Source: Caenorhabditis remanei
Taxonomy: Eukaryota; Nematoda; Chromadorea; Rhabditida; Rhabditidae
DNA length: 64,000 nt
Assembly: GCF_010183535.1 (NCBI RefSeq)
Contig: NC_071330.1
Location: 11,823,717-11,887,716, forward strand
Direction: 5' to 3'
Position numbers and translations under genes: made by a program. Positions 1 through 10,673 of this stretch are shown here, piece after piece (position 1 is the first letter of the stretch; each line of letters starts with the position of its first letter). The notes beneath the pieces are model-generated. The model was not told the origin of the DNA, ran no database searches, and saw nothing but the letters and a program-made list of their open reading frames with translations.

Positions 1-2215
1 AGTGTGAACTGTAGGATTCGAGTTACGGGGAAAATACAACAGGTGTCACGTGCAATGTTTGGATTATGATGTCCCAAGATTTACTCGTTTCGCTATGCGG
101 ACCTGGAGAACTGACACGTATTGAGTTCAAAGCGTGTCAGGTGTCAATTGCAGGGGACTCCATATAGACAATGTGATGAAACAAGGGGAACAACAGAGGT
201 CACGATATCGTTCACAGAAAGATCCGAGACTAATTATACAGTTTGTTGGAGAAATTTGTAAAGGTATTAATGAAATAACAAGACATGGGGACCTACGAGA
301 AGATTAAGAAAAGTGACTCAACAGTTTCAAACCCACAAATATCCTATTTTAACTAACGAAAACATCAAATTACCAAAATCTCCCGTGAACTTGTCTTCTC
401 ACACCTGACGGCTCATTTCCCCTTGTCGGCAACAATAAAGGATTTTTATGCTAAAAGACTGTAAGTGTACTCCCGACGTTTGATGTGACCGCTATACTCT
501 CCCGAGTAAACAAAGGAAGACGTTCAATCTGTCCCGAATTAGCATGGGAGTTTATAAAAATAGTATATAAAGATGGCTATGAAGTGATAAGCGATAAAAT
601 GGGAATATTGAAAAGTGAGAGAGCTTCTGAAACAATTCGATGATGATTGAAATCAGATGGTGACTGGACAGTTTCAAACTGCTCTGGATTCAAAGTACAA
701 AATAACATCCGAACGAAATCAATTATGAACAATGAACTGAACAAAGTTAGCACCCAATCGTGACTAGCGCTTCCATCCTCGTTGCAGTCTTTATTAAATT
801 CTGTATGTCTGAACAACGAGGAGTGTCGACTCCAGGATGTAACGCAATTCAGACGTTGCTCGAAAGTTAGATTCTTTCCTGAAACTTTCGAGATCCCGAC
901 TTTCATTTGTAATAATAATGTTACTGACATTATAACATTTTGAGTGTGCCAGTCGATGATGAAGTAATAACAGATTCAATCAAATGATACTGGGCCAAGA
1001 ACTTCAAAACCTTAACTCAGAAGTTCAAATCCCGAAAAACTACCAGATTTTCATATCTCAATAATCATCTCGTTTTCATTATTGTTTTCTCACTGTTTAT
1101 GTTGTGACCAAAGTGAGAGCGTGTAGCATAGTTGTACGGAATGCCATTTTCCGAAAAACCGGAATCCGGAATCCGGAACCGGAATCAAATTTTTCATTTT
1201 CCGGAATCCGGAACCGGAATAAAGTTTTTCAAATACCGGAATCCGGAATCCGGAACCGGAATGAAAATTTTCATTTTCCGGAATCCGGAACCGGAACCGG
1301 AATGTCAAAAAAAACCCGGAATTCCGGAATCCGGATTCCGGACAACTATGGCGTGTAGTATTTATGAACAAAGTAGTTTTTGGAAATGAATGAAGACAAT
1401 GAGCAGAATCCGTGCCAGGAATGAGACAAGTTCCCAAGAGATGTAGATCGAGTGCTGTTCATTGATCATGATCTAGTGTTCATGATCTAGTGTGATATTT
1501 GCAGATAAGTGCCTACGTTTCGGTTCAATGACTTTCTTCTGATGAATTCTTCATCCTGTTAAGCAACATAAAAACAGTCAATGGTTTTCAGCAGCAACCC
1601 TTAATTTTCCATAATCATTGTTGGCTTCGCCACAACATGAGACACGAGAAGAATCCGAATCAGGAGATTCCCGAGAAGACTTTGGTTGGCGGTAATTTAC
1701 TTGCCAAGAATCTGTGCCAAGAATCTGGTGTTGGGGACACGCTTCTGGCGGTGTTTCTGATGATCCAAAGCCAACCGGTTTTGTGAAAATGTATTGTCAC
1801 AAATTAGGTTTCTAATTTGAAAAGTTCTGGTGAAACCTTCATTCGAAATCCGATTTCGATACCATCAAGCTTGATGTTTCTTAGGTATTTATCATTCTTT
1901 CGTCTCATTACAAGCCCTCGTTACGAACCCATTTTATTCAGTACCATGATCTTTCTGTATTCCGGAGTATCTACATCCATAAAACATATTTTCTTGTTCT
2001 ACTTATCCCCTATATTGACTCCTCTCCGTTTGTTGTGCACTATTATACACCAATTTTCATCTACCCTTTTTACCCTAAACAGTATCCTCCTTGCTCCTGG
2101 GAAAGTTGAATCACACGCTGTCTCTCTGTGTAAGTAAGGGGGCGGACCTCCCATTTGACTGCGTATATGGGCGGAGCAACAGATGACTGCGTCGAGGGGT
2201 ACCATCTCACAGAAG
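1..2215. other. Non-coding stretch with no supported gene
   Basis: No exon with convincing splice sites or a recognisable domain was found on either strand. The short open frames here, such as one on the minus strand at 577-930, have no family resemblance and no start or splice context. The one clear structure is a CCGGAA-rich repeat at about 1148-1342. A near-direct duplication of an 11-14 base GATCATGATCTAGTGTT-type word lies near 1467-1493. The last 60 bases before the next gene hold its core promoter. Confidence 0.5.
1148..1342. repeat. GGAATCCGGAACC simple-repeat cluster
   Basis: About 195 bp are built from irregular copies of GGAATCCGGAACCGGAAT separated by short T-rich spacers. The unit is close to palindromic (CCGGAATCCGG / GGAATTCC), so both strands carry the motif and produce spurious open frames. 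It reads as a degenerate minisatellite, not coding sequence. Confidence 0.8.
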
Positions 2216-2216
2216 A

Positions 2217-2225
2217 GTATAAATA
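2217..2225 (+). promoter_or_regulatory. TATA-like core promoter of the T-box gene
   Basis: GTATAAATA lies about 70 bp upstream of the chosen ATG at 2290. This supports a short 5' UTR and argues against the upstream in-frame extension of the reading frame that begins near 2155. Confidence 0.45.
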
Positions 2226-2289
2226 CCCATCTCATTCCTTCATTCTCATCTCATTCGTCTACCCAACTCACTTACTACTTCTCCCGAAG

Positions 2290-3317
2290 ATGTCTCTCTC
2301 TAAGATGACAGACATCTCTGTGTCACTCTCTAGCTACACTGACGATCTTTGGAGGAATTGTTTCGAGCTGACCAACGAGATGAACATCACAGCTCCTGGT
2401 CGTCGTATCTTCCCTACTCTGGAGTATATCGTCGCGGGGTTGGACCCATCGAAATACTACGTGATCAGCATGCATTTCGAGTTTTTCGATGACAAGAAAT
2501 TGAGATATGTCAATGGAGTCTGGACAGAATCTCCGTCAACTGAAGAGAAAGGAGTTCCACGGATTGTATTCCATAAAGATGGAGCTCAACTTGGAAAGGA
2601 TTGGATGGATAAGCCACTCAGCTTTGACCAGATCAGAGTCACCAATCGCAAGTCAAATCAGCATAAAGGGCCATCGTTTGTAAGTTTATTTTTCAATAGT
2701 TCCAGATTTTGAATCCAATTATTTACAGGTCTACCTTCTTACTCAACACAGATACATCCCGGTTCTGACAATCTTAGAGGGAGATCAAATCGTTCACATC
2801 TCAAAAATTGACTACACTTCATTCATCACTGTGACAGCATATCATGTAAGTTTCAATGGGTCTAGACAATTAGATGATCTCTCAATATTCATCTTTTCAG
2901 GGTGATGCACTGAACCAACTCAAAACTGACAATAATCCATACGCAACGGGAAGCCGTCAGGATCGTCGTCAGAAGCGTGAAGCGGAGAGCAGCTCTCAAT
3001 CTGCGAAGAAAATGAAAAAGGAGTCGGAACCATCCACGTCAAATTCTACTGCTCCTTCCATTCCTTCTCCAGCACCAACCGCTTTCCCATTTCTGTTCCC
3101 AACTAATCTACTATCACAACCAAATGTACTCCTCCAACAGTTTCAGTTGTCCTCTCAAATGTTCACTCAACCACAGCCTATGTTTCCTAACCCACTTTTA
3201 GCTGTACTCTTCCCAACTCCACCAATCACTCCAGGTGCACCGGCTCAAATTGTGACTCCTCCAGTGAATGTTGAGCCAGTTGAGCCACCTGAGGAGGATG
3301 CCACTGTTGATGCCTAA
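2290..3317 (+). CDS. Divergent T-box transcription factor
   Basis: This is a predicted nuclear DNA-binding regulator. Three exons (2290-2679, 2729-2845, 2901-3317) join in frame to about 307 aa. The T-box fold fills residues about 18-190: WRNCFELTNEMNIT and GRRIFP near the start, then GLDPSKYY, KLRYVNGVW, the FDQIRVTNRKSNQHKG block, and the C-terminal TAYHGDALNQLKTDNNPYA that matches the family's 'VTAYQN..LKIDNNPFA' signature. After the domain comes a basic patch (RQDRRQKR) and a Pro/Thr/Phe-rich low-complexity tail. Substitutions at usually conserved positions place it with the fast-evolving nematode-specific T-box genes rather than with tbx-2 or mab-9. The ATG at 2290 is preferred because a TATA-like box lies 70 bp upstream. 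The orthologous C. elegans symbol cannot be assigned by eye. Confidence 0.9.
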
Positions 3318-3748
3318 GTCCCCTTACATCTCCACATTTTTTATTTAAATCCAGTTATCATCAACCTATCGTTTTCCATCATTTTTTCCCACGGTTATGA
3401 TCTCTTGTGTGTCATTCATTCATTCAATCATCACTTCATCTATCCATCGCTACATCGTTCAGTTAATAAATTTTCAAAAATATATAAAATTTCTCTTTGT
3501 TTTCAATTTGTAAAAAACGAATCTAATTCAGGGAATAGCCTTGTCAACGTATCGAAAAAGCACAACATTTCTTGTCCATCTAACCAATAAAAGTGAGAAT
3601 ATTCTTCTAGAAGGACCAACAAAACATGAACTACGGGAACATCTTAGATGGTTAGGTCTAGTTAGAGATAAATCAATGGAAAACGTGAACGGGTATTCAG
3701 AAAGTATTCCACTCACAAATCTTAAGATATTTCTTTTCTTGCACTCAC
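3318..3748. other. Intergenic region between T-box gene and PLB fragment
   Basis: This region holds the presumed T-box 3' UTR (AT-rich, with an AATAAA at about 3466) and about 230 bp downstream of the truncated phospholipase-like copy. No third exon resembling 7266-7345 of the full gene is visible here. Confidence 0.5.
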
Positions 3749-3992
3749 CCCGTTTGGTTGACTTCATCGTGGAAATAAGCCGTCGCAAGACGTTTTCCAC
3801 AAACATCGTCGTCTCCTGTACGTCCTTCTTTAAATGAGTGTAGACCACCGTCTTTATGTCCGCAGACAGTATACTGGAATTAGGAAGTTGACATTTTTGA
3901 ATAAACTATACATTACTGCTCACCTGTCTCTCGAATCCTGCTTCTGTTCCGATAGCCAAAGTGGCTATCAGAATCGTCAAAACCAACTTCAT
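3749..3992 (-). pseudogene. Truncated duplicate of phospholipase B-like exons 1-2
   Basis: On the minus strand, exon 1' (3924-3992) encodes a signal peptide starting MKLVLTILIATLAIG. Exon 2' (3749-3873) is nearly the same as exon 2 of the intact gene at 7602-7726, with equal exon lengths (69 and 125 nt) and intact splice sites. No later exons follow before the T-box gene, so the copy cannot encode the catalytic core. The homology continues upstream through the promoter to about 4250, where a hairpin MITE sits. It is best read as a partial tandem duplication of the 5' end. The copy has changes in the signal peptide (V to I, A to T) and a spliced product might still be made. Confidence 0.8.
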
Positions 3993-4127
3993 GATTTTCA
4001 GCGCCCCGAGATGCTAGCCGACTCGAATTCGCTGTTTCGACTGGGTGCTGATCCAACGTTTGAGCGACGATTCACGGGTCCCTTGCAATTGCAGCAGGTA
4101 CTGAATAGATGGAGAAAAAGACAGTTG

Positions 4128-4163
4128 TTATCAATTTGAGATAACGGGGAGAGAAAGAGATAA
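4128..4163. promoter_or_regulatory. GATA-site cluster, duplicated copy
   Basis: TTATCA (4128-4133) and two AGATAA sites (4139-4144, 4158-4163) lie upstream of the truncated copy. All three are conserved at the same spacing upstream of the intact gene (8014-8048). Confidence 0.5.
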
Positions 4164-4250
4164 GAGGATAGCACCACTGGCTATTTGACCCCAGACGGGG
4201 GTTGGAAAGGTGTCAGGTGGTCAAGTTTTGATAGCAAGATTGTGTTTTAT

Positions 4251-4386
4251 GGGGTTATTCACCTCCGGAAAAAACGTTTTTTCGCTCGATTCATTTACCG
4301 GAAAAAACTGTTTTTCCGTTTTTTGCCGTTTTTTCCGGCAAATGAATCGAGGGAAAAAACGTTTTTTCCGGAGGTGAATATCCCCC
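4251..4386. mobile_element. Short palindromic MITE
   Basis: The left arm starts GGGGTTATTCACCTCCGG and the right arm ends CCGGAGGTGAATATCCCC. The two halves are inverted copies through AAAAAACGTTTTTTC and GATTCATTT, with a short loop near 4315-4325. At about 136 bp with no coding capacity, it fits a foldback MITE. It lies exactly where similarity between the two copies of the phospholipase-like promoter stops. Confidence 0.8.
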
Positions 4387-4572
4387 ATTATATTGAAAAA
4401 TAGGTAAATCAGATAGATATTTCCAATACTTATTCTGGTTTTCCAACGTTTTCCAGTGCAAAAACAACCTGAAATTGATAGCAGTTGTTTTTCGTTCTGA
4501 AAATAAGTTGTCTGTCCATCTGAAGGTCTCGATGTCTGAATGTGAAATTACTTTATTGCCACTTAAAAAAAA

Positions 4573-7500
4573 TTAATAAGACTCTTGGAACAACAATTCC
4601 TTCAATCTGTCAATACGGCTTGGTGTGTAGGTCTTTCTCCATTTGTAGGTCACTGGTGCGAAGCTGAAATCAGGGAAATCATTATGTGTGTCAGATTGTC
4701 TGGCCGAAGATCGTCTGTACTCACTTCCACTTATCCGGTTGTCCGTAATGTGGAACCTTTTCTCTCAATGGGGTGGTTCTCCAATCAAAAATTGGGACAT
4801 CCTTGTTGACTCCGCCTGGTGGCCCAGAGACGGCGGTAAATTGGAGAGTGTTGATAAGACGGGAGTTGGTGACTTTGACGTCGATGGCTCCGTGATCACG
4901 GAATCCAAGAGACTGGAATGGAAACAGGGGAAATTTATTATCTGATATTTATACTTACCTTGAATGGATAAGTACCGTTGATTGGATTCAAATCGGATCT
5001 GCATGCAATAGCATTTTCAGCAGAATACGGTGGATTACAGTCACACTTTGACAATGGATCCTTTGTGTAATTATTAGATCTCATCAATGAAATCATCGAG
5101 TCCATGTCCTTGACATTCACATGATCTCTCGCGAAGATGAGTGCTCGAGGGGTCTTGTCGTAGCTGTACCAGTCACCGTACTTCTCAACCATTTTGTCAG
5201 TTTCAGAGAATCGAATAATTTGTTTGTAGTATGGTTGATTGTATCCCGGCCAGTAAGAAGTACGGAAGAGATGGGCGGTCTTGTCAGAGTGAACGATGTG
5301 ACCTCTGGAAAAGGAGGAAATTGGGATTCTGGACATCCGGATAGATAGCCACACAGACAGAAAAAACTCACGGCATCTGCTCGACGACATGAATGATTCC
5401 AGTCTCTGGCTGAACCTCTTTTCCTCTATGAAATTGCTTGTAATCGACCACAACCCATTCATTATTGTATGTTCCACTGTTATGTCTTCCGAATGCTTCA
5501 GCCCATTGCAATCCAGATGATGCAGTTCTGTGAGCAATTTCAGCACGAATCCAAGTGAGGACGGTGTTTGGAGTAATGAGGTCGAGAGATTTCTCGTTAT
5601 AGTTTCCGATGGTCGTTTCGAGAATTGCCAGTTTCGCAGAGGTGAGAATGAAGTCGTCGGTGGAGGTGATGGAGGCTGAAATATTGGAGTGAACGATGGG
5701 AAAACGGAAACTGAGGGATGAGAAAGAGGGCTTAATAAAGAGACGAAATCATCTATATGCTTGAACTGTTCTACATATTCCTCCTCACGAACAACTGTTC
5801 AAGAGCTTTGGAGATATTGAATACCGTTGAAAGCAAAATGTAAGCTAGCGACATTCAATGATCCATAACTATTTTGTACTAAACGGTATCAAACAATTTT
5901 CAACTGCAAAAATGTGGAGACTAAAATTTGCAACAACTTTGCTGTTAACATCTTTTTGATACAATCCCTCTCTCTTGTGATATATCCCCGTACCTGGATA
6001 ACTCGAAAACGAGTAAACCTGTCCTGGATCTCCAGTCTTGAATGAATATTTCTTGTTGATTCTCAACATGGCACCGTAAGATGTCCAGGTGACATGAGAG
6101 AACAAAATATCTTCGTTTTTGGGAAGAAGCTGAATTGGGATAAGTAGATTATGTTCCAGTAAAGCGAACTAATTACCTTGACAAGAGCGGAGCAATGTCC
6201 TGGTCCTGAGAAGACTTTCTTCGGATTTTCTGGCTTTTTGAACTTCATGGCGAGGTCTTCCAGGTCTCCAGCAAGTTGGATCATGCTGGAAATCAAAAGT
6301 TTCCGTCTCAATTATCATTCTCATTCAACTCACAAAATTGGGTGAACTGCAATCTCCCGATAATTGATTTGAGCTCCCAGAGTATTCTCATATCCGTGAA
6401 TCAACCCGAATAATTGATTGACTGTTAGATTCACTTGCTGCCAATACTCATCTTCCGGATGTTCTTTGATCTCCGTCTCCATCCATTTCAAGTTATCCTC
6501 GATGAACTCGGCGAGCTCATCGCAGAAATGTTTGGCACCGTCACAGTAACCAGTTACGGTATTCATGATGTGCATGTCGATCAAATCGCGAGTTGCACGA
6601 CCTGGAAGGATTTTTAAACATTGATTTCCTATATTCCTAAGTATAAGGAATCTGTTTTAATTCAGTTTTTGTAAAAGTGCTAAAACCAAGACAACGCTGG
6701 TTTTATCTGGTTTCTGCTCGTATTCACTCAATTTTCCTGCTGTACGGATGATTTTCGTTTTTTGTTTATCGATAAAGACTAGTGTATTTCTCTAAACATT
6801 AATTTTCTGCGTTTTCCTCTCTTCTTTCTTTTCACAAACTTTCAGAATTCGTATTTTTGCCAAAAGAAGTTCACAACGACACTCCGTTATTCCGCTAGTG
6901 CGTGTTGTTTATCGTAAATCCACACACACTTATTTCACTGTTTTTCTGACAACAAAGAAGGAATTGAGTCGAAAAGTAGATTTTCAATAGATTTTTGTGA
7001 TTTGTGGTTTGGTTTTTGGTATTTTTCGAGTTGAAATTACTATAATTTATCAGTTTCCGGTAAAAAATTGACCAGGAAAAGGGTTTTCGAGTAGAAAGTG
7101 TGACTCATCGCTTTGTTTTGAAATCCGCTGTAAAACTAATTTACTTTGTTCCTCAAACAGTTTCATAGACTTTCACTGGTTCAAGATCTTTGGATATACT
7201 TCAATTCACCTCATTTGAGCCTCTTTTCCTACACCTCGTTGCTAATTTCTCTTCGTTTTTCTCACCTTCAGCAAATCCAGTGGCATATCCTTGCAAGTAG
7301 TGTGGAATCTTTGGGCTGATCACGTCAACTTCAAGGAAAGCCCATCTGAAATAAATTCATTAAATAAAGTGAGAGAGCTTTCAATTTTATCCAAAACTGA
7401 ACAACTTCTGTCAAAAATAAAAATTTCTTCATAAAAACGTCTCAAGCCAATTTCACTGCTCAACATTTTCCATTTTCTTTACAAAAGTTTTGCGAAGTTA

Positions 7501-7878
7501 TTCAAAACATACTATTCTCCCTGTTTTCCCTATAGTTTTATCGATTTTCCGTGTTTAGCAAACAAAATTTGTCTCGTTCTGGTGAATCATTATGTGCTTA
7601 CCCCGTTTGGTTGACTTCATCGTGGAAATAAGCCGTCGCAAGACGTTTTCCACAAACATCGTCGTCTCCTATACGTCCTTCTTTAAATGAGTGTAGACCA
7701 CCGTCTTTATGTTCGCAGACGGTATACTGGAAATAAGATTTATAATATTTTCTAGAGAAAATTATATTTTTTGATATAATTTATTTTTCAATCTTGAATA
7801 TCTTCTCACCTTTCTCTCAAATCCTGCTTCCGCTCCGATAGCCAAAGCGGCCACCAGAATCGTCAAAACCAACTTCAT
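4573..7878 (-). CDS. Phospholipase B-like (PLBD/LAMA) lysosomal hydrolase
   Basis: Ten exons join in frame to 571 aa: 7810-7878, 7602-7726, 7266-7345, 6334-6601, 6177-6285, 5994-6129, 5372-5675, 4959-5304, 4725-4912, 4573-4663. Residues 1-18 form a signal peptide (MKLVLTILVAALAIGAEA). Family landmarks follow: YCDGAKHFCDEL, then GHCSALVK with the predicted nucleophile Cys at about residue 212, SHVTWTSYGAMLRI, TWIRAEIAHR, FGRHNSGTYNNEW, the CDCNPPYSAENAIACRSDLNP cysteine segment, and a C-terminal RWRKTY-like end (KWRKTYTPSRIDRL). PLBD proteins are lysosomal Ntn-type amide or phospholipid hydrolases activated by cleavage just before that Cys. Length and cysteines look normal, so the gene appears intact. 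Three GATA sites upstream suggest intestinal expression. The 664-bp intron 3 and the introns flanking exon 2 show nothing recognisable. Confidence 0.92.
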
Positions 7879-8013
7879 GATTTTCAGCGCCCCGAGATGC
7901 TAGCCAACGCGAATTCGCTGTTTCGACTAGGTGCCGATCCAACGTTTGAGCGACGATTCACGGGTCCCTTGCAATTGCAGCAGGTACTGAATAGATGGAG
8001 AAAAAGACAGTTG

Positions 8014-8048
8014 TTATCAATTTGAGATAACGGGAGAGAAAGAGATAA
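8014..8048. promoter_or_regulatory. Upstream GATA cluster of the PLB-like gene
   Basis: TTATCA at 8014-8019 (TGATAA on the gene's strand) and AGATAA at 8025-8030 and 8043-8048 lie 136-170 bp upstream of the start codon. TGATAA-type sites bound by the GATA factor ELT-2 are the standard intestinal element in Caenorhabditis. Conservation in the duplicated promoter at 4128-4163 supports function or recent duplication. Confidence 0.5.
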
Positions 8049-8415
8049 GAGAATAGCACCATTGGCCATTTGACCCCAGACGGGGGTTGAAAAGGTGTCA
8101 GGTGGTCATTTTGGTAGCAAGAATTTATGTTTTCTTGATGAAAATAGCTCCAAACACCGATTTTTTGAGTCAAAACATCAAAAGGCGCACGCAACGCAGT
8201 TCATAACTAAGAAGACTGAAAAGAGATTAGAAAGTACTGAAAGTTCCGAAAATCCGTCTCCATTATCCGAATTGTCATCAAAACGACAAAAAGATAGAGG
8301 GTTTGACCTCAGACACCTCTCTGTCAGGTGCTTTTTCACTTTTTCATCCTTCTGGATCGCTCCGAAGAGAACATAATCAATCTTTCTCTAGGGTCGGATG
8401 ACCCAATCAATTGGA

Positions 8416-10331
8416 ATGCTTGTTTTCTTTTTTCTGTTAGCCAGAAAATCAAAGAAAAGAGATAAATATTTTGATGGATCTGGTCTTCTGAGCATCTGCG
8501 AAGTGCTCAAAGGGCACTGATCACAATGTAGTTTGATGGAGATTTCGTAGAAGAGTTAAATTTGTGAATTTCAGTTTATTTCACACAAAACAATAAATCC
8601 GACTTGTAAATGTTAACATGATTCTCAATAATTTTTTTCCAGGATTTCCAATGGCGTGCTGGATGGGGTGTTTTGAAGGCGAATATGTTATTTGTATACA
8701 ATAAATCAGAAGAAGAGACGTCATCAACCCCTCCATTCCTTCTTCTTATCATTGAAGACTGTTTTATTGAGCTGTGTGATGAGAATAAGATTGGAAAGGA
8801 TTTTACGTTTGAAATTAAATTTAAATCGTGAGTTTTCTATGAATACTAACATCCCTTTCTAAGATGCATCACAAGGGTAGTATTTGGAGACGCGGCTTTC
8901 AAACTATCTATAAATTTGGATATAGGTATTTTCGGCTCCGGGACGTTTCGACACCAGACATTTCGACACCGCGACAACTCGACACCGCGACATTTCGACA
9001 CCAGACATCTCGACACCAGACGTTTCGACACGAGACATTTCGACACCAGACATTTCGACACCATTGAAAATCGAGTAAAATTTGACTCAAAAAGGAGATG
9101 GTTTTAGGGTTTGAAGGGTCCGGGGTTCGACCCCGGGTGCTTGAAAAAATGTTTTATTTTTATTTTTGGGTTTTTGGTACCAATCTGACAACCAGGGTTC
9201 GACCCCCACGGGTATCAATGTTTTTTGTTTTTTTATTTTTAACATTTTGGTACTACATGGTCTTGAAAAACCATTCCCTATTTTGTATGTTTGAGAAAAG
9301 TTTCTCCGTATTCCGGGAGTGGTTTTCTCGAACATTCGAATTATCATCATTTGAGTTGATGCACGCACAAGTCGTTTGATCAAGAGTTATTCCCATCTTC
9401 CTCGCAATTATACTTCTATCTAGCTTACATGAAGAAAAATGTCAGAAATCAAAGTCAAAATAACTTTGCCAGCATCAAGAGGTGAACCCCGGACGTCAGA
9501 TTAGTACCAAAATGTTAAGAATAAAAAAAACAAAAAACATTGATACCCGTGGGGGTCGAACCCTGGTTGTCAGATTGGTACCAAAAACCCAAAAATAAAA
9601 ATAAAACATTTTTTCAAGCACCCGGGTCGAACCCCGGATCCTTCAAACCCTAAAATCATCTCCTTTTTGAGACAAATTTTACTCGATTTTCAATGGTGTC
9701 GAAATGTCTGGTGTCGAAATGTCTGGTGTCGAAACGTCTGGTGTCGAGATGTCTGGTGTCGAAATGTCGCGGTGTCGAGTTGTCGCGGTGTCGAAATGTC
9801 TGGTGTCGAAACGTCCCGGAGCCGTATTTTCGACTACGGGGATTCCGTTTCTGCAGTCACAACCGGCTAAATGTCTCAGCGAGCCGAGTTATGAGCTCTC
9901 ACTCTTTTCATATGGTAAAGCTTTTTCTCATGGAATTCCAATATATGCGGCCGATTTGGAATTTCATGTGAAAAAGCCATTTGATTTTGTGAGCTCATAT
10001 CTCGGCTCGCAGAGACATTGAACAGATTTTGACTACAGAAATGGACTCCCTGTAACCGAAAGTACCTATAACCAAATTTATAGCAAGTATAAAAGCCGCG
10101 TCTCCGAAGACTTCCGTTGTTGTTAAATACCTTATTTTTCCGTCCCCAATCAAAGTTGTTGTTTTCAGAACCGCCCGTAGCTTCATATTCGCCGCCGACA
10201 ACTTCAAATCGCTCGGACAATGGGTGTCACTACTAACAATAACTCCAATCGATTATATTCAATTATCAAAACAAAGTTTCATTGAACAAATCGAACAGAC
10301 GCAGAAAAAGGCGATCGAGAACAAAAAATGA
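8416..10331 (+). CDS. Sesquipedalian/PHETA-like PH-domain protein
   Basis: The well-supported exons are 8643-8827 and 10169-10331. They join in phase 2 and end in TGA. The first carries the beta-2/3 part of a PH domain (WRAGWGVLKANMLFVYNK, then a LLLIIEDCFIELCDENK strand). The second carries its C-terminal helix (TARSFIFAADNFKSLGQWVSLL) followed by ITPIDYIQLSKQSFIEQIEQ. That helix-plus-tail layout matches sesquipedalian (FAM109/PHETA) proteins, which bind OCRL-type phosphatases and act in endosome-to-Golgi traffic. A tentative first exon, 8416-8502, supplies KYFDGSGLLSICE at the right distance before the tryptophan and keeps phase 0, but its donor (GTGCTC) is weak and the true start could be in an unseen upstream exon. 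With this start the protein is about 144 aa, shorter than vertebrate relatives. The 1.34-kb intron is mostly a foldback transposon. Confidence 0.7.
8885..10112. mobile_element. Foldback element inside the PH-gene intron
   Basis: The ends are inverted copies: TTTGGAGACGCGGCTTT near 8885 and its complement near 10095-10112. Inside, two long arms (about 8935-9256 and 9502-9826) are also inverted copies. Each arm has an array of TCGACACCAGACATT-type units and two T-arm/B-box-like words (GGTTCGACCCC). The right flank (about 9830-10112) is shared with another copy at 56395-56590. There is no transposase frame, so it is a non-autonomous foldback or composite element. Confidence 0.75.
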
Positions 10332-10673
10332 ATCAGTTTTACTCACTTTTCTGTTAGTTTTCTTTTATTTCTGTTAGATTTTCCTTGTTGTTGAGCTTTC
10401 GGTGATTTTTGTGCTTCAATTTGATTAATTGCTCCCTCAAAACATGTAATATTTTCCCCATGTAATCTTGTCACATATTGTCATCAATTTTGATTGAATA
10501 ACGGGTATTTTTTGATTTAAAAACTAACTTTTTCATGTATATTTATACATTTTTTAATGATTTTTCGAAAATTTCTTTGTCGTGATTTTTGGGTTTATGA
10601 CTCCCTTCAATTTTTGGTGTAATAACTTCTCCCGATTTTCAGAGTTAATCATTTCGAAGTTTCAGGTTTAAAA
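10332..10673. other. Intergenic spacer before arx-5
   Basis: AT-rich, with no coding signal. It holds the 3' UTR of the PH gene. The sequence GTTTCAG at about 10659-10665, eight bases before the arx-5 ATG, is a plausible spliced-leader acceptor. Confidence 0.45.

Noticed and set aside
577..930. Open frame on the minus strand (117 aa)
   Set aside because: No start context, domain or splice partner; its overlap with another frame is typical of chance.
1090..1437. Overlapping open frames on both strands
   Set aside because: Products of the CCGGAATCCGG repeat; the peptides are only FRIPESG-type repeats.
8846..9107. Several frames rich in CRNVWC and FDTRHFDT
   Set aside because: Translations of the TCGACACCAGACATT array in the foldback element.
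9115..9215. Possible tRNA genes
   Set aside because: Only T-arm-like words are present; no anticodon arm, D-arm or acceptor partner can be built.
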